Source: Methanobacteriaceae archaeon (lineage in GTDB: Archaea > Methanobacteriota > Methanobacteria > Methanobacteriales > Methanobacteriaceae). Taken from it: DNA of 36,514 nt. A model generated the notes under the pieces. That model was not told where the DNA came from and ran no database searches. It saw nothing but the letters and a program-made list of their open reading frames with translations. Both the position numbers and the translations under genes were made by a program. Of the stretch, positions 7,952-17,391 are shown piece by piece. The DNA lies in the NCBI GenBank assembly GCA_020854915.1, contig JAHKLT010000043.1, forward strand, positions 1 to 36,514, given 5' to 3'. Position 1 is the first letter of the stretch, and each line of letters opens with the position of its first letter.

Positions 7952-8956
7952 TTAATTATATCTTTCATGGAATAAAATTTCATCTAATTGATAATTTTCC
8001 CATTCTCTTTTATTTAACACGATTTCAAGTTCTTTTGGAGTTATTAATGGTTTTTTATACATATTAGAATCATCAATTGCTATTCTTGGACATGCTGTTA
8101 CAACAAAACCTTTTAAATCCATATAAGGTAAAAGTATATCTGGATTTATGTTATCTACTAAAATTATATATGCTTCGTGATTTGAATCTTCTAATAGTTT
8201 TTTAATATCTTTAGCTAGCTTCATTCTATATTGGCCTTCTTTTGAAGATACTAGTATTCCCCATTTTTTTACTTCTTTTGCTTTTACTATTCTTGCAAAT
8301 CTTATTCTAAGTATTTTTTCTGCAAAATCACTAATTTCTTTTATTTCACCATTATATGGATCGATAGCTAAAACTGGACTTTTAGTGAATAAATAAACAC
8401 CTAATGGGTGAAAATTACCACTACCTATAAATAAATATATTTCTGCATCTAGTTTTTTTATTGAAGAAAAATTACATCCAAGAACTTGTCCTTTTCTTGT
8501 GCTTTTTGAAGAACCTAAAACTACTTCTTTCCCATTATCTTCTAAAAAATCCTTTATTTCATCTAACTGATTTAAATGTTGTGTTGTAGTTACAAGAGCT
8601 ATTTTAGAGTAATCTTTTAATATTTCTAAAGCTTCATTTACTGTTTTTTTAATATCTATATCTGCATATGCTTCAATAAAAAGCGTAGGGGTTTCATAAT
8701 TTAAAGGTAATGGTGTATGACCATAATGAACAATTAAATCTACTATTCCATTCATTTTAGAATCACTAACATCACAAGCTCCAAAACAAGGATCTCCAGA
8801 TATTATCACTGTTGTATTTGTTTCTTTTTCTAAAATTTTAGCTATTTTAATAGCTTGTGTTTTTAATCCTTCAGGAAACTGTAAACCTATTGTTTTAGGT
8901 TTTTTTGAGTTGATTTTCTTTATAACTCTTTCTATATCCATATTATATAATGACAT
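7952..8956 (-). CDS. dph2: Diphthamide biosynthesis enzyme Dph2
   Basis: A non-canonical radical-SAM enzyme that transfers the 3-amino-3-carboxypropyl group of SAM to the conserved His of elongation factor 2. The three cluster cysteines are present, one per domain: C57 in GDPCFGAC, C161 in VLGCNF and C289 in [10 protein letters not shown]. These correspond to the three ligands known from the Pyrococcus enzyme. I chose the ATG at 8956, which follows the hpt TAA after one base. A TTG at 8968 would overlap hpt, and an ATG at 8941 is also possible. Length is 334 residues with this start, normal for the archaeal homodimeric protein. Confidence 0.93.
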   Translation of the reverse strand: MSLYNMDIERVIKKINSKKPKTIGLQFPEGLKTQAIKIAKILEKETNTTVIISGDPCFGACDVSDSKMNGIVDLIVHYGHTPLPLNYETPTLFIEAYADIDIKKTVNEALEILKDYSKIALVTTTQHLNQLDEIKDFLEDNGKEVVLGSSKSTRKGQVLGCNFSSIKKLDAEIYLFIGSGNFHPLGVYLFTKSPVLAIDPYNGEIKEISDFAEKILRIRFARIVKAKEVKKWGILVSSKEGQYRMKLAKDIKKLLEDSNHEAYIILVDNINPDILLPYMDLKGFVVTACPRIAIDDSNMYKKPLITPKELEIVLNKREWENYQLDEILFHERYN

Positions 8957-8957
8957 T

Positions 8958-9527
8958 TTAATCTTCAATTGTAGATTCTATTACAACTTTTCCATTTATT
9001 ACTTCAATCTTGATAATAGATATAATTGGAACTCCAGTTTCTTTTTCAACAATTTTCTTACCTTCTCCTTTTTCTATAACAGCTACAGTAGAAACTAGTT
9101 CAACACCTATTTCTTTTAATTTATTTAAAGTAGCTATTAGTGTTCCACCAGTACTTACAACATCATCAATTAATATTATTTTTTCCCCTTTTTTTAAATC
9201 ATTTATATATAATTTAGATTTTCCATAGCCTGTTTTTTGATTGATTACTTCTTCTCCTTCAAGACCATATTCTCTTTTCCTAATTATTATAAATGGTATA
9301 TCTAGTTCTAATGAAAGAGCTGTTGCTAAATGTATTCCCATAGCTTCAATAGCTACAATTTTATCAACATCAGTATTTACATATTTTTTTAATATATTTG
9401 TTAATTCTTTAAGCATTTTAGGTTCCATTTTTGGGATTCCATCACTTATTGGATTAACAAAATAATTATATTCACCTTTTTTAACTATTGGTGAATTTTC
9501 TAATGATTTTTTTACCTCTTTAAGCAT
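8958..9527 (-). CDS. hpt: Purine (hypoxanthine/guanine) phosphoribosyltransferase
   Basis: Salvages hypoxanthine or guanine with PRPP in the cytosol. The type I phosphoribosyltransferase PRPP loop [10 protein letters not shown] is at 120-129. The N-terminal block [20 protein letters not shown] is typical of methanogen Hpt. The ATG at 9527 is preferred over an upstream TTG because GTGTGAGA lies just upstream and the resulting 189-residue protein has the usual N-terminus. It heads the minus-strand run; a shared TATA-like element at 9551-9559 places transcription start very near the ATG, so its leader would be very short. Confidence 0.9.
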   Translation of the reverse strand: MLKEVKKSLENSPIVKKGEYNYFVNPISDGIPKMEPKMLKELTNILKKYVNTDVDKIVAIEAMGIHLATALSLELDIPFIIIRKREYGLEGEEVINQKTGYGKSKLYINDLKKGEKIILIDDVVSTGGTLIATLNKLKEIGVELVSTVAVIEKGEGKKIVEKETGVPIISIIKIEVINGKVVIESTIED

Positions 9528-9550
9528 CTTCTCACACAATTATTAATTAA

Positions 9551-9559
9551 TTTATATAA
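9551..9559. promoter_or_regulatory. Divergent TATA box between hpt and srp54
   Basis: TTTATATAA lies in the 99-bp divergent intergenic region. Read leftwards it is about 25 nt from the hpt ATG, the right distance for a nearly leaderless transcript. Read rightwards it would start an srp54 transcript with a leader of about 45 nt; an alternative box for srp54 may lie around 9585-9600. This is inferred from spacing only. Confidence 0.5.
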
Positions 9560-9626
9560 CATCAAAACTAAATATACTTATTAATTATAATTTTTATTTT
9601 TCTAAATATAAAAACAGTGTGATAGA

Positions 9627-10964
9627 ATGCTTGGAAGCTTAGGTGAAAATCTTACTAATACAATGAAGAAATTAGTAGGAATGAGCGTTATAGATAAAAA
9701 AACTATTAAAGAAGTTGTAAAAGATATACAAAGAGCTCTAATACAGTCAGATGTTAACATAAAACTAGTAATGGATTTGTCAAAAAAAATTGAAAGTCGA
9801 GCACTTGATGAAGAACCACCTAAAGGAATAACACCTCGGGAATATGTTATAACAATTATTTATGAAGAAATGGTGAATCTTTTAGGTAGTGAAACAGCTG
9901 AATTAGATATTAATCAAAAACCATATAAAATCTTATTTTTAGGTTTACAAGGTAGTGGTAAAACAACTACTATTGGTAAATTGTGTAGATATTTATTAAA
10001 AAAAGGTTTAAATCCTGCTGTTGTATGTACAGATACATGGAGACCTGCTGCTTATGAACAATTAAAACAATTAACTGAAGAGATGCAAGTACCATTATAT
10101 GGTGATCCAAATAATAAAGATGCATTAGATCTTGCAGAAAAAGGTTTAAAAGAATTTAAAAATAAAAAAGTTATTATTTTTGATACTGCAGGTAGGCATA
10201 AAGAAGAATCTGATTTGTTAGATGAAATGAATCAATTAGATAAAATTATTGAACCTACAGAAGCTATTTTAGTTATTGATGGGACTATAGGCCAACAAGC
10301 TGGGGGTCAGGCAAATGCATTTTCTAATGCTACTGATATTGGTTCTATTATTGTTTCAAAGTTAGATGGTTCTGCAAAAGGGGGAGGAGCTTTATCTGCT
10401 GTTGCAGAAATTGGTGCTCCTATTAAATTCATTGGTACTGGTGAGCGAATAGATGATTTTGAATTATTTGATCCTAAAAGATTTATTTCAAGATTATTAG
10501 GTATGGGTGATATTCAAAGTCTTATAGAAAAAGCTGAAGAAAATATTGATGAAGATTTAGCTGAAAAGACCATGAATGCAATGATGAGTGGTAAATTCAC
10601 ACTTACAGATATGAGAAATCAGTTTGATATGATGAAAAAAATGGGACCAATGCAACAAGTATTGAATATGATTCCAGGATTAGGTGGTAAAATACCTAAA
10701 GAAGCATCTCAAGTAACAGAAGAGAAAATAGGTTCTTATAAAATTATCATGTCTTCTATGACTCATGAAGAAATGGAAAATCCAAAACTTATTAAACAAT
10801 CTCGCATTTTAAGAATCTCTAGAGGTGCAGGAGTTGATGAAGCTGATGTTAAAGACCTTTTAAAATATTATAATAATGCAAAAAAAGCTATGAAAGGTAT
10901 TGGAAAACATGGCCGTATGGGTGGAGGTTCAATGAACCGTATGATGGGTCAATTTATGAAATAG
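9627..10964 (+). CDS. srp54: Signal recognition particle 54 kDa protein
   Basis: The SRP GTPase that binds signal peptides and 7S RNA and docks with FtsY. The N-domain helices occupy about 1-95. The G domain has G1 GLQGSGKT at 106-113, DTWRPAA at 136-142, G3 DTAGR at 186-190 and the SKLDG G4 near 248 followed by [10 protein letters not shown]. The methionine-rich M domain from about 295 holds the finger loop and the RNA-binding [11 protein letters not shown] segment. The length of 445 residues is normal. The start is supported by GTGTGAT a few bases upstream. Pus10 begins 15 bp after the stop. Confidence 0.97.
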   Translation: MLGSLGENLTNTMKKLVGMSVIDKKTIKEVVKDIQRALIQSDVNIKLVMDLSKKIESRALDEEPPKGITPREYVITIIYEEMVNLLGSETAELDINQKPYKILFLGLQGSGKTTTIGKLCRYLLKKGLNPAVVCTDTWRPAAYEQLKQLTEEMQVPLYGDPNNKDALDLAEKGLKEFKNKKVIIFDTAGRHKEESDLLDEMNQLDKIIEPTEAILVIDGTIGQQAGGQANAFSNATDIGSIIVSKLDGSAKGGGALSAVAEIGAPIKFIGTGERIDDFELFDPKRFISRLLGMGDIQSLIEKAEENIDEDLAEKTMNAMMSGKFTLTDMRNQFDMMKKMGPMQQVLNMIPGLGGKIPKEASQVTEEKIGSYKIIMSSMTHEEMENPKLIKQSRILRISRGAGVDEADVKDLLKYYNNAKKAMKGIGKHGRMGGGSMNRMMGQFMK

Positions 10965-10979
10965 ATTTTTGTTGATATT

Positions 10980-12197
10980 ATGGATAGAGAAATTATAGAA
11001 AAATCTAAGAAATTAATTGATTCAACAGATAATAAAATTTGTAATCATTGTTTAGGTCGTAAATTTTCTGATGTTTTAGATTTTAAAGATAACGTTACAA
11101 GGGGAATAGAAATACGTAAAAATTTAGCTATGGATGAATCAAAAGAATGCTCTATATGTAATGATATTTTTCTAAAAATTGATGATGACTTGATTAAAAA
11201 AATTGATGATAAAATTAATTATTTAGATGTAAAATTTGATACTTTTCTTGTAGGATCAAAAGTTCCTAAAGAACTTCTTGAAAAAGATGAAGCTATTGAT
11301 AAAGAGTTTAATTTTGAAACAGAAAATATTAAAAAAGAAATTAACCGTGAAATAGGTAAATTACTTGAAAAACATTTTAATAAAGAAGTTGGCTTTGAAA
11401 AACAAGATATTGTAATTAATATAAGTTTTTTAAATGATGTAAAAGTCAGAATTCAAATAAACCCTATTTTTATAGAAGGTAAATATAATAAGTTCATAAG
11501 AGGAATTCCTCAAACAAAATGGCCTTGTAGGAAATGTAAAGGTAAAGGTTGTAGTGAGTGTGATTTTACAGGAAAACAATATAAGGAATCTGTTGAAGAA
11601 TTAATATCTAATACTATTTTAAAAGAAACTAAAGGTTTTGCAAGTAAATTTCATGGTGCAGGGAGAGAAGATATTGATGTTTTAATGCTTGGTTCAGGAA
11701 GGCCATTTGTTTTAGAAATTAAAGAGCCTAGGATTAGAAAAATTGATTTAAAACTTTTAGAAGATAAAATAAATAATATTAACAAATCAAAAACAGCTTA
11801 TCATAATCTAAAATTTGTTGAAAGAAATAGAAAAGCAGAGATTAAAGTATCATCTCCTGATACATTTAAAATTTATAAAGCATTTGTTAAATGTGAAAAT
11901 GAATTTGATTTAAATAAATTAGATGAATTAAAAGCTTTAAATAGGATTGAACAATTTACTCCAACTAGAGTTGAACATAGAAGAGCTAAATTAGTTAGGA
12001 TTAAACATGTTAAATATGTTAAAACAGTTCCTATTGATTCAAATAATTTTGAGATGATTATTAAAACTGAAGGTGGCTTATATATTAAGGAATTAATTTC
12101 AGGTGATAATAAACGAACCAAACCTAGTGTTTCTGATATTTTAGGTGTTAATTGTATGTGTAATCAATTAGATGTTGTGGAACTAAGTGAAAAATAG
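10980..12197 (+). CDS. pus10: tRNA pseudouridine synthase Pus10
   Basis: Makes pseudouridine 54 and/or 55 in archaeal tRNA. The N-terminal zinc module uses C21, C24, C57 and C60 within a THUMP-containing accessory domain. A second cysteine cluster (CRKCKGKGCSEC) sits near 182-193. The catalytic motif HGAGREDIDVLMLGSGRPF begins at 225, with D231 and D233 as the candidate catalytic Asp; the RED position corresponds to the family nucleophile. The length of 405 residues is typical. A site GTTGAT precedes the ATG, 15 bp after srp54, so the two are probably co-transcribed. Confidence 0.94.
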   Translation: MDREIIEKSKKLIDSTDNKICNHCLGRKFSDVLDFKDNVTRGIEIRKNLAMDESKECSICNDIFLKIDDDLIKKIDDKINYLDVKFDTFLVGSKVPKELLEKDEAIDKEFNFETENIKKEINREIGKLLEKHFNKEVGFEKQDIVINISFLNDVKVRIQINPIFIEGKYNKFIRGIPQTKWPCRKCKGKGCSECDFTGKQYKESVEELISNTILKETKGFASKFHGAGREDIDVLMLGSGRPFVLEIKEPRIRKIDLKLLEDKINNINKSKTAYHNLKFVERNRKAEIKVSSPDTFKIYKAFVKCENEFDLNKLDELKALNRIEQFTPTRVEHRRAKLVRIKHVKYVKTVPIDSNNFEMIIKTEGGLYIKELISGDNKRTKPSVSDILGVNCMCNQLDVVELSEK

Positions 12198-12345
12198 GCA
12201 TATAAAATAAAACTAAAAGTTTATTAATACCTTTAAATAAATTATCTTATTACTATTGATGATAAATTTTAATTTTTATCAAATTTGTATATATTGATTA
12301 TTAGCTTATTAAAAGTTTTAAAAAACATATTTTTTTAAAATAGAT

Positions 12346-12362
12346 TTTTAAATATTTAAAAG
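12346..12362 (+). promoter_or_regulatory. Probable box A promoter of the rpl21e cluster
   Basis: TTTTTAAATATTTAAAA lies about 40 bp before the rpl21e ATG, in a 200-bp AT-rich gap after pus10. Transcription would begin in the TATTATTATC region, giving a leader that carries GAGGTTAT as ribosome binding site. The rest of the gap (12198-12345) shows nothing else I can support. Confidence 0.4.
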
Positions 12363-12397
12363 CTTTTATTATTATCAAATTACAGAGGTTATTTAAA

Positions 12398-12688
12398 ATG
12401 AAAAGATCTAGAGGATTTAAAAGTAAATCAAGAAAAAAGATGACAAAAGTTTTAAGAGAAGGTAGGTCTAACCCAATTACTAAAAAACTTCAAAGATTTG
12501 AAGTAGATGATTTAGTTCATATTATTATTGATCCAACTATTCAAAAAGGTCAACCACATCCAAGATTTCATGGTAAAACTGCTAAAATAGTCGGTGAAAA
12601 AGGAAAAGCTTATGTTTTAGCTTTAGATGATGGTAATAAAGCTAAAGAATTGATAGTTAGACCTGATCACTTGAAAATACAAGAGTGA
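12398..12688 (+). CDS. rpl21e: Large ribosomal subunit protein L21e
   Basis: A 96-residue basic protein with the archaeal/eukaryotic L21e pattern: an Arg/Lys-rich N-terminus, [13 protein letters not shown], the strongly conserved [15 protein letters not shown] and the C-terminal RPDHLK. It binds 23S/5S rRNA in the large subunit. GAGGTTAT lies just upstream of the ATG. It heads an rpl21e, rpo4, DUF655, rsmA order that is conserved in many euryarchaea. Confidence 0.96.
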   Translation: MKRSRGFKSKSRKKMTKVLREGRSNPITKKLQRFEVDDLVHIIIDPTIQKGQPHPRFHGKTAKIVGEKGKAYVLALDDGNKAKELIVRPDHLKIQE

Positions 12689-12692
12689 TTTT

Positions 12693-13031
12693 ATGATTGG
12701 TAAAGAATTATTAGATAGTGAACCAATACCTGCTGCTAAGGTTAAGGCAATACTTGAAGATTTTTCTGAAGATAATGAACTTAATTACGAACAAAATATT
12801 ACTTTAAATCATGTTTCTCGCTTTAAACAATATTCTCTTGAGGATACTGAAAAAATCATTGAAGAGCTTGAAAAAATCATTAAAAAGAAATATGCTATTC
12901 GTGTCGTTGATTTGATTCCTGAAGATTTATCAGATTTAAGATTAATTTTTGCAAAAGAAAGTTTACCTATTAAAAAAGAAGAAATGGAAGAAATTTTAAA
13001 GATTTTAGATAAATACGATACCTTAGAATAA
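12693..13031 (+). CDS. rpo4: DNA-directed RNA polymerase subunit Rpo4 (F)
   Basis: The stalk subunit of archaeal RNA polymerase, partner of Rpo7 and equivalent of RPB4. The 112-residue helical protein begins MIGKELLDSEPIPAAKVKAIL and contains the HRDC-like helical bundle with RVVDLIPEDLSDLRLIFAKE, the region typical of the family. It starts 4 bp after rpl21e, and its ribosome binding site GAGTGATT overlaps the rpl21e stop, showing tight translational coupling. Confidence 0.93.
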   Translation: MIGKELLDSEPIPAAKVKAILEDFSEDNELNYEQNITLNHVSRFKQYSLEDTEKIIEELEKIIKKKYAIRVVDLIPEDLSDLRLIFAKESLPIKKEEMEEILKILDKYDTLE

Positions 13032-13130
13032 TTAAATAATTACTTCCATATTTTTTAAAAATAGCTATTTAAGTTAATTTTATTATTATAGTAAAATATA
13101 GTTTAATTTATTACATATCTGGGTGATATA

Positions 13131-13763
13131 ATGGAAAGAAATAACAATAAAAAAAAACCTTCTAAAATGAAAAAAGAAGATTATGCAGTAGTCTTAGATT
13201 ATCTTAGTTTAGGGTATGTTAAATCAGATATGTCTAAATTCAGAGGAAAACCAATTGCTCAAGTTATCGGTACTGAAAATTTTACTTTATTAGAAATTAC
13301 TCCTAAAGAAGGAGTTAATTTAGAAATACATGATAAAGTGTATATTGGTAAAGGGAAAAGAGATAAGGTTAACAGAATTCTTGGAAAGTTAGATTTTGAA
13401 AATTTAACTGCTACTGGTAGAATTGAGATAGATTATGCTATAAGAGATATTATAGAATCTCAAGAGGAAAAATACGTAGAATTTTTCAATACAATTGGTC
13501 CTTTAACTACAAGACTCCATAAATTAGAACTTATTCCTGGTGTTGGAAAAAAACACATGTGGTCATTTGTTGAAGAGCGAAAAAAAGAACCTTTTAAAAG
13601 TTTTGAAGATATTAAAGAACGTGTTCCATCATTTTCTGATCCAGTAGGAATGCTTGTTAAAAGAATAAAACAAGAATTAGATAATACTTCAGCTAAAAAA
13701 GGCAAGAAAAAATACTATTTGTTCACATCAGCTCCAAGAAGAAACATAGAAAAAAATAAATAA
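13131..13763 (+). CDS. DUF655 family RNA-binding-type protein
   Basis: A 210-residue archaeal protein of the DUF655 family. It has a basic N-terminus, an OB/S1-like beta region (AQVIGTENFTLLEITPK, then HDKVYIGKGKRDKV), and a C-terminal helix-hairpin-helix region around KLELIPGVGKKHMWSFVEER, suggesting binding to RNA or DNA. The family neighbours rpl21e, rpo4 and rsmA in many archaea, which suggests a ribosome or transcription role, but no reaction is established. The ATG at 13131 has a near-perfect site, GGGTGAT. It follows a 99-bp gap after rpo4. Confidence 0.88.
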   Translation: MERNNNKKKPSKMKKEDYAVVLDYLSLGYVKSDMSKFRGKPIAQVIGTENFTLLEITPKEGVNLEIHDKVYIGKGKRDKVNRILGKLDFENLTATGRIEIDYAIRDIIESQEEKYVEFFNTIGPLTTRLHKLELIPGVGKKHMWSFVEERKKEPFKSFEDIKERVPSFSDPVGMLVKRIKQELDNTSAKKGKKKYYLFTSAPRRNIEKNK

Positions 13764-13780
13764 TCTAATTGAGGGGTTTT

Positions 13781-14659
13781 TTGGAAAAAAATACCTATTC
13801 ACTAGCTAAAAAAACAAAAAAAATTCTAAATAAACACGATATTCATTTAAGTAAAAAATTTGGTCAACATTATCTCATTGATGAAAATAAACGAAATCAA
13901 ATCATTAACTTTGCAAATTTAGATAATAAAGACACAGTATTGGAAATTGGCCCAGGAATCGGAACTTTAACATTTGATCTTGCAGCTAAATCTAGAAAAC
14001 TAATAGCTATTGAGCAAGATCATACTATTTTTAATATTTTATCTTCAATAATTGAAGAAGAATTTATAGATAATATAGAATTAATTAATGCTGATGCATT
14101 AGATATTGATTTTCCTTATTTTAATAAAATAGTTTCTAACTTACCATATCAAATATCATCCCCAATCACTTTTAAATTTTTAGAATATGATTTTGATTTA
14201 GCTATTCTAATGTATCAAAAGGAATTTGTAAATAGGATGATAGGTGAAGTTTCAACTAAAGATTATTCTAGACTTTCATCAATGTTATATTTTAAAAGTG
14301 AAATAGAATTTTTAATTGATGTTTCAAGAGAATCATTTTTTCCAAAACCTAAAATCGATTCTAAAGTCGTTAAACTTAGTCCAACAATTAAAAACGAATT
14401 AACTATTTCAGATGAAGAATATGGAACTTATGGCATTTTTACAAAAGCTTTATTTCAACATAAAAACAAAAAACTTAAAAATGCATTAATTGATTCAAGA
14501 CATGTTTTAGGATATACTGATAAAAAAGAACTAAAAGAAGTTTTGAATAACATTTCTTCTTCAAAAATCAATGATTTACTTTCTAAAAGGGTTTTAGCTA
14601 CATCTCCTGAGGAAATATTGTTATTATCTAAAAGACTTAAAAGCATTTTAAAGGTATAA
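13781..14659 (+). CDS. rsmA: rRNA small subunit adenine dimethyltransferase RsmA/KsgA/Dim1
   Basis: Dimethylates two adjacent adenines in the 3' terminal hairpin of 16S rRNA using SAM. SAM-binding EIGPGIG occupies 55-61, the acidic Glu is in AIEQD near 77-80, and the catalytic NLPYQIS is at 120-126, all intact. The FGQHYLID entry signature is present near 27-34. I chose TTG at 13781 because GAGGGG lies at 13771-13776, just before it; an in-frame TTG at 13769 has no site. The protein is then 292 residues. It sits 17 bp after the DUF655 gene and 2 bp before the HemK-like gene. Confidence 0.94.
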   Translation: MEKNTYSLAKKTKKILNKHDIHLSKKFGQHYLIDENKRNQIINFANLDNKDTVLEIGPGIGTLTFDLAAKSRKLIAIEQDHTIFNILSSIIEEEFIDNIELINADALDIDFPYFNKIVSNLPYQISSPITFKFLEYDFDLAILMYQKEFVNRMIGEVSTKDYSRLSSMLYFKSEIEFLIDVSRESFFPKPKIDSKVVKLSPTIKNELTISDEEYGTYGIFTKALFQHKNKKLKNALIDSRHVLGYTDKKELKEVLNNISSSKINDLLSKRVLATSPEEILLLSKRLKSILKV

Positions 14660-14661
14660 TA

Positions 14662-15240
14662 ATGGAATTTGAAATTAAAACTAATCAAAATGTTTATGAA
14701 CCAGCAGAAGATTCATTTTTACTTGGAGAAAATCTTCAAATAGGTCCTGAAGATGAAGTTTTAGAAATTGGAACAGGTTCTGGTATAGTAGCTATATATG
14801 CTTCTAAACTAACTAATAAGATTACAGTTACAGATATAAATTATAATGCTATTGAACTTGCAGAGGAAAATTTTAAAATTAATGGTATTGATAATATTGA
14901 AGTTTTATTTGGAAATTTATTTGAACCAGTGAAAAATAGAAAGTTTGATGTAATTTTATTTAATACTCCATATCTACCTACTGAAAATGAAGATATTTTA
15001 GATGATGATTTAAATTATGCATTTGATGGTGGCTCAGATGGAAGAAAAGTCATTGACCTTTTTTTAAATGAAGTGAAAAATCATTTAAAACCTAAAGGTA
15101 AAGTTCAACTAATTCAGTCTTCACTTTCAGATACAAAAAAAACATTAGATAAATTAGATAGTTTAGGATTTGTTGGAGAAATAGCTGAATCAGAAAGGTT
15201 TTTCTTTGAAAAAATAGTATTAATTAATGGATATTTATAA
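14662..15240 (+). CDS. HemK/PrmC-like class I methyltransferase (probable release-factor or protein N5-glutamine methyltransferase)
   Basis: A 192-residue single-domain SAM methyltransferase with LEIGTGSG at 34-41, the acidic TVTDIN at 55-60 and the substrate-amide motif NTPY at 101-104, where the family usually has NPPY. Archaeal and eukaryotic relatives (Mtq2) methylate the glutamine of release factor aRF1/eRF1. It has no extra N-terminal domain, like Mtq2 and unlike bacterial PrmC. It starts 2 bp after rsmA, clearly the same transcript. The NPPY to NTPY change is conservative in position but makes the exact substrate less certain. Confidence 0.85.
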   Translation: MEFEIKTNQNVYEPAEDSFLLGENLQIGPEDEVLEIGTGSGIVAIYASKLTNKITVTDINYNAIELAEENFKINGIDNIEVLFGNLFEPVKNRKFDVILFNTPYLPTENEDILDDDLNYAFDGGSDGRKVIDLFLNEVKNHLKPKGKVQLIQSSLSDTKKTLDKLDSLGFVGEIAESERFFFEKIVLINGYL

Positions 15241-15242
15241 AA

Positions 15243-16100
15243 CTAAAATTCTCCATTAAATACAAACTCAGCAGGACCTTCCATGAAAGCTCCAATATCA
15301 CCATCTTTTTCATAAACATTAAATTTTAAATCTCCACCAGGTAAATGCAATAAAATATCATTATTTAATAATCCTAATTTATAAGAAACAATAGCTGTTC
15401 CGGTGGCACCAGTTCCACAAGCTAAAGTAGCTCCAGCACCTCTTTCCCAAGTAATCATCTTTGCTTCTGAATCTGAAATAATTTCTACAAAGTGCACATT
15501 AGTTTTTTCTGGAAAACTTTCATGATTTTCTATAACAGGACCCAATTCATTAATATCAATGGAATCTACATTATCTACAAGGATAATAGCATGAGGATTA
15601 CCAATATTTACAGCACTTAAATTAAAAGTAGTATCATTTATTTTAAACTCTTCATTTAAAAATTCATCCTTATCAGTATTCATTGGAACTTCTGATGTTT
15701 TAAATTTTGAAAGACCCATATCTACTTTAAAAAGAAATGGTTCCTCATTTTCAAAAGTAATATTCATGTTTTTTATGCCATCTTTTGTTTCAATACCTAT
15801 TTTTTCTTTTTTAACTATATTATTTTCATAAATAAAACGTCCAAAACATCTAATACCATTTCCACACATTTCAGCTTCAGTTCCGTCTGGATTAAACATC
15901 CTATATCCGATATCAGCTATTTTTGAAGGATATACAAATAATATTCCATCACTACCTACTCCAAAGTGTCTATCTCCTATAAACTTACAGACTTCTTCTT
16001 TTTTATCTTCTGGAATTACTTCATTTACACTTTCATCAATTATTACATAGTCATTTCCAAGCCCATGTAATTTTGAAAATTTTATTCCTTTTAAATCCAT
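15243..16100 (-). CDS. dapF: Diaminopimelate epimerase
   Basis: Interconverts LL- and meso-diaminopimelate in lysine synthesis, PLP-independently, with two cysteines. C79 lies in EMCGNGIRC and C228 in ACGTGATGTA, both intact. I chose the ATG at 16100 (MDLKGIKFSKLHGLGNDYV), which gives the usual 285-residue protein. A longer frame to 16154 exists but would run into lysA and lacks a site, whereas AGTGATA precedes the ATG at 16100. It follows lysA by 7 bp, so the two steps that end the pathway are co-transcribed. Confidence 0.96.
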   Translation of the reverse strand: MDLKGIKFSKLHGLGNDYVIIDESVNEVIPEDKKEEVCKFIGDRHFGVGSDGILFVYPSKIADIGYRMFNPDGTEAEMCGNGIRCFGRFIYENNIVKKEKIGIETKDGIKNMNITFENEEPFLFKVDMGLSKFKTSEVPMNTDKDEFLNEEFKINDTTFNLSAVNIGNPHAIILVDNVDSIDINELGPVIENHESFPEKTNVHFVEIISDSEAKMITWERGAGATLACGTGATGTAIVSYKLGLLNNDILLHLPGGDLKFNVYEKDGDIGAFMEGPAEFVFNGEF

Positions 16101-16107
16101 ATTATCA

Positions 16108-17391
16108 CTATTTAAGATGTTCAGGCATTGTTTGTTTTTGGAATATATCATCATAGCTTTGTTTTTCTCTAACTACAATAGATTTTTTACCACTAACTAA
16201 AATCTCTTTTGGAAGAGGCCTAGTATTGTAATTTGAAGCCATAGTAAATGAATAAGCACCTGCATTTAAAATAGCTAAAATGTCTCCTTCTTCAACTTTT
16301 GGAAGTGGCCTATCTCTTGCAAACAAATCACCAGATTCACAAACATTCCCAGCAATATCTACTTCTTCTGCATTTTCTTCATTCATTTTATTTGCAACAA
16401 CAATATGGTGATATGAATCATACATTGCAGGTCTAAGTAATGTATTAAAACCAGCATCAACACCAATAAATTTCCTATAGCTTTCTTTTATACTATTTAC
16501 TTCTACAAGTAATACACTAGCATCTCCAACTAAATAACGTCCTGGTTCAAGATACAATGTAGGCTTATTCATATCATACTCTTTCAATTTCTTTTTAAAT
16601 AAATCCATATTTTCTTTTGCAAACTTATCTAAATCTAAAACTTTTTCTTCTGGTGTATAAGGAATTCCAATACCTCCACCAAAATCTAAAAATTCAAATT
16701 CAATTCCAGTTTCATTATGGACTTTTCCAGCTATGTCCATTGTTGATTCAATAGCTAGTTTAAATGGTTCTGGATCTAAAATCCCAGAACCAATATGTGA
16801 GTGCATACCAACAGGATTAAAACCTAATTCTTTTGCTAAATTATAAACTTCAACAGCTTCAGAATCCATAATACCAAACTTACTCATCACTCCTCCAGTA
16901 ATACAATGATCATGATGACCAGCACCAACCATAGGATTAACTCTAAATGATATTTTAACTCCATCTGGGTCAATAATTTCTGCTAATCTTTTTAATGCAG
17001 AAACAGAATCAATATTTAAAATAACACCCGCATCAAAAACCTCTTTAAGTTCACTATCCTTAATATTATTTCCAGTAAAAAGAATTTTATCTCCTTTAAA
17101 CCCTAATTTTTTAGAAATATACACTTCACCAGGAGATACTGCATCAATACATGAACCTTCTTCTTCAAGTATTTTTAAAACAGCTATGTTTGTATTAGCT
17201 TTACAAGCATAAAAAACTTTAAAATCAGGATAATATTTACTAAATGCATTATAAAATCTTTTATAATTATCTCTTATTCTATTTTCATCAATTACATAGC
17301 TAGGAGTTCCATGCTCTTCAGCTATTTTAACAGCATCAAGTCCTCCAATTTCTAAGTGGTTATTTTCAGTTGTTTTAATATTTAAGTCCAT
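16108..17391 (-). CDS. lysA: Diaminopimelate decarboxylase
   Basis: The PLP-dependent last step of lysine synthesis, meso-diaminopimelate to L-lysine. The PLP lysine is K64 in FYACKANTN. The glycine-rich phosphate site is GGGIGIPY, substrate residues lie in LEPGRYLV, and the conserved cysteine lies in NVCESGD. The length of 427 residues is normal for the fold-type III (alanine racemase-like) family. It is the first gene of a lysA-dapF pair. Lysine is also a cross-link residue of pseudomurein in Methanobacteriales, so this pair feeds both protein and wall synthesis (inference from the lineage). Confidence 0.97.
   Translation of the reverse strand: MDLNIKTTENNHLEIGGLDAVKIAEEHGTPSYVIDENRIRDNYKRFYNAFSKYYPDFKVFYACKANTNIAVLKILEEEGSCIDAVSPGEVYISKKLGFKGDKILFTGNNIKDSELKEVFDAGVILNIDSVSALKRLAEIIDPDGVKISFRVNPMVGAGHHDHCITGGVMSKFGIMDSEAVEVYNLAKELGFNPVGMHSHIGSGILDPEPFKLAIESTMDIAGKVHNETGIEFEFLDFGGGIGIPYTPEEKVLDLDKFAKENMDLFKKKLKEYDMNKPTLYLEPGRYLVGDASVLLVEVNSIKESYRKFIGVDAGFNTLLRPAMYDSYHHIVVANKMNEENAEEVDIAGNVCESGDLFARDRPLPKVEEGDILAILNAGAYSFTMASNYNTRPLPKEILVSGKKSIVVREKQSYDDIFQKQTMPEHLK

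Noticed and set aside
16101-16154. Longer dapF start overlapping lysA
   Set aside because: The extra 18 residues do not look like DapF, and the ATG at 16100 has a good ribosome binding site 7 bp after the lysA stop.
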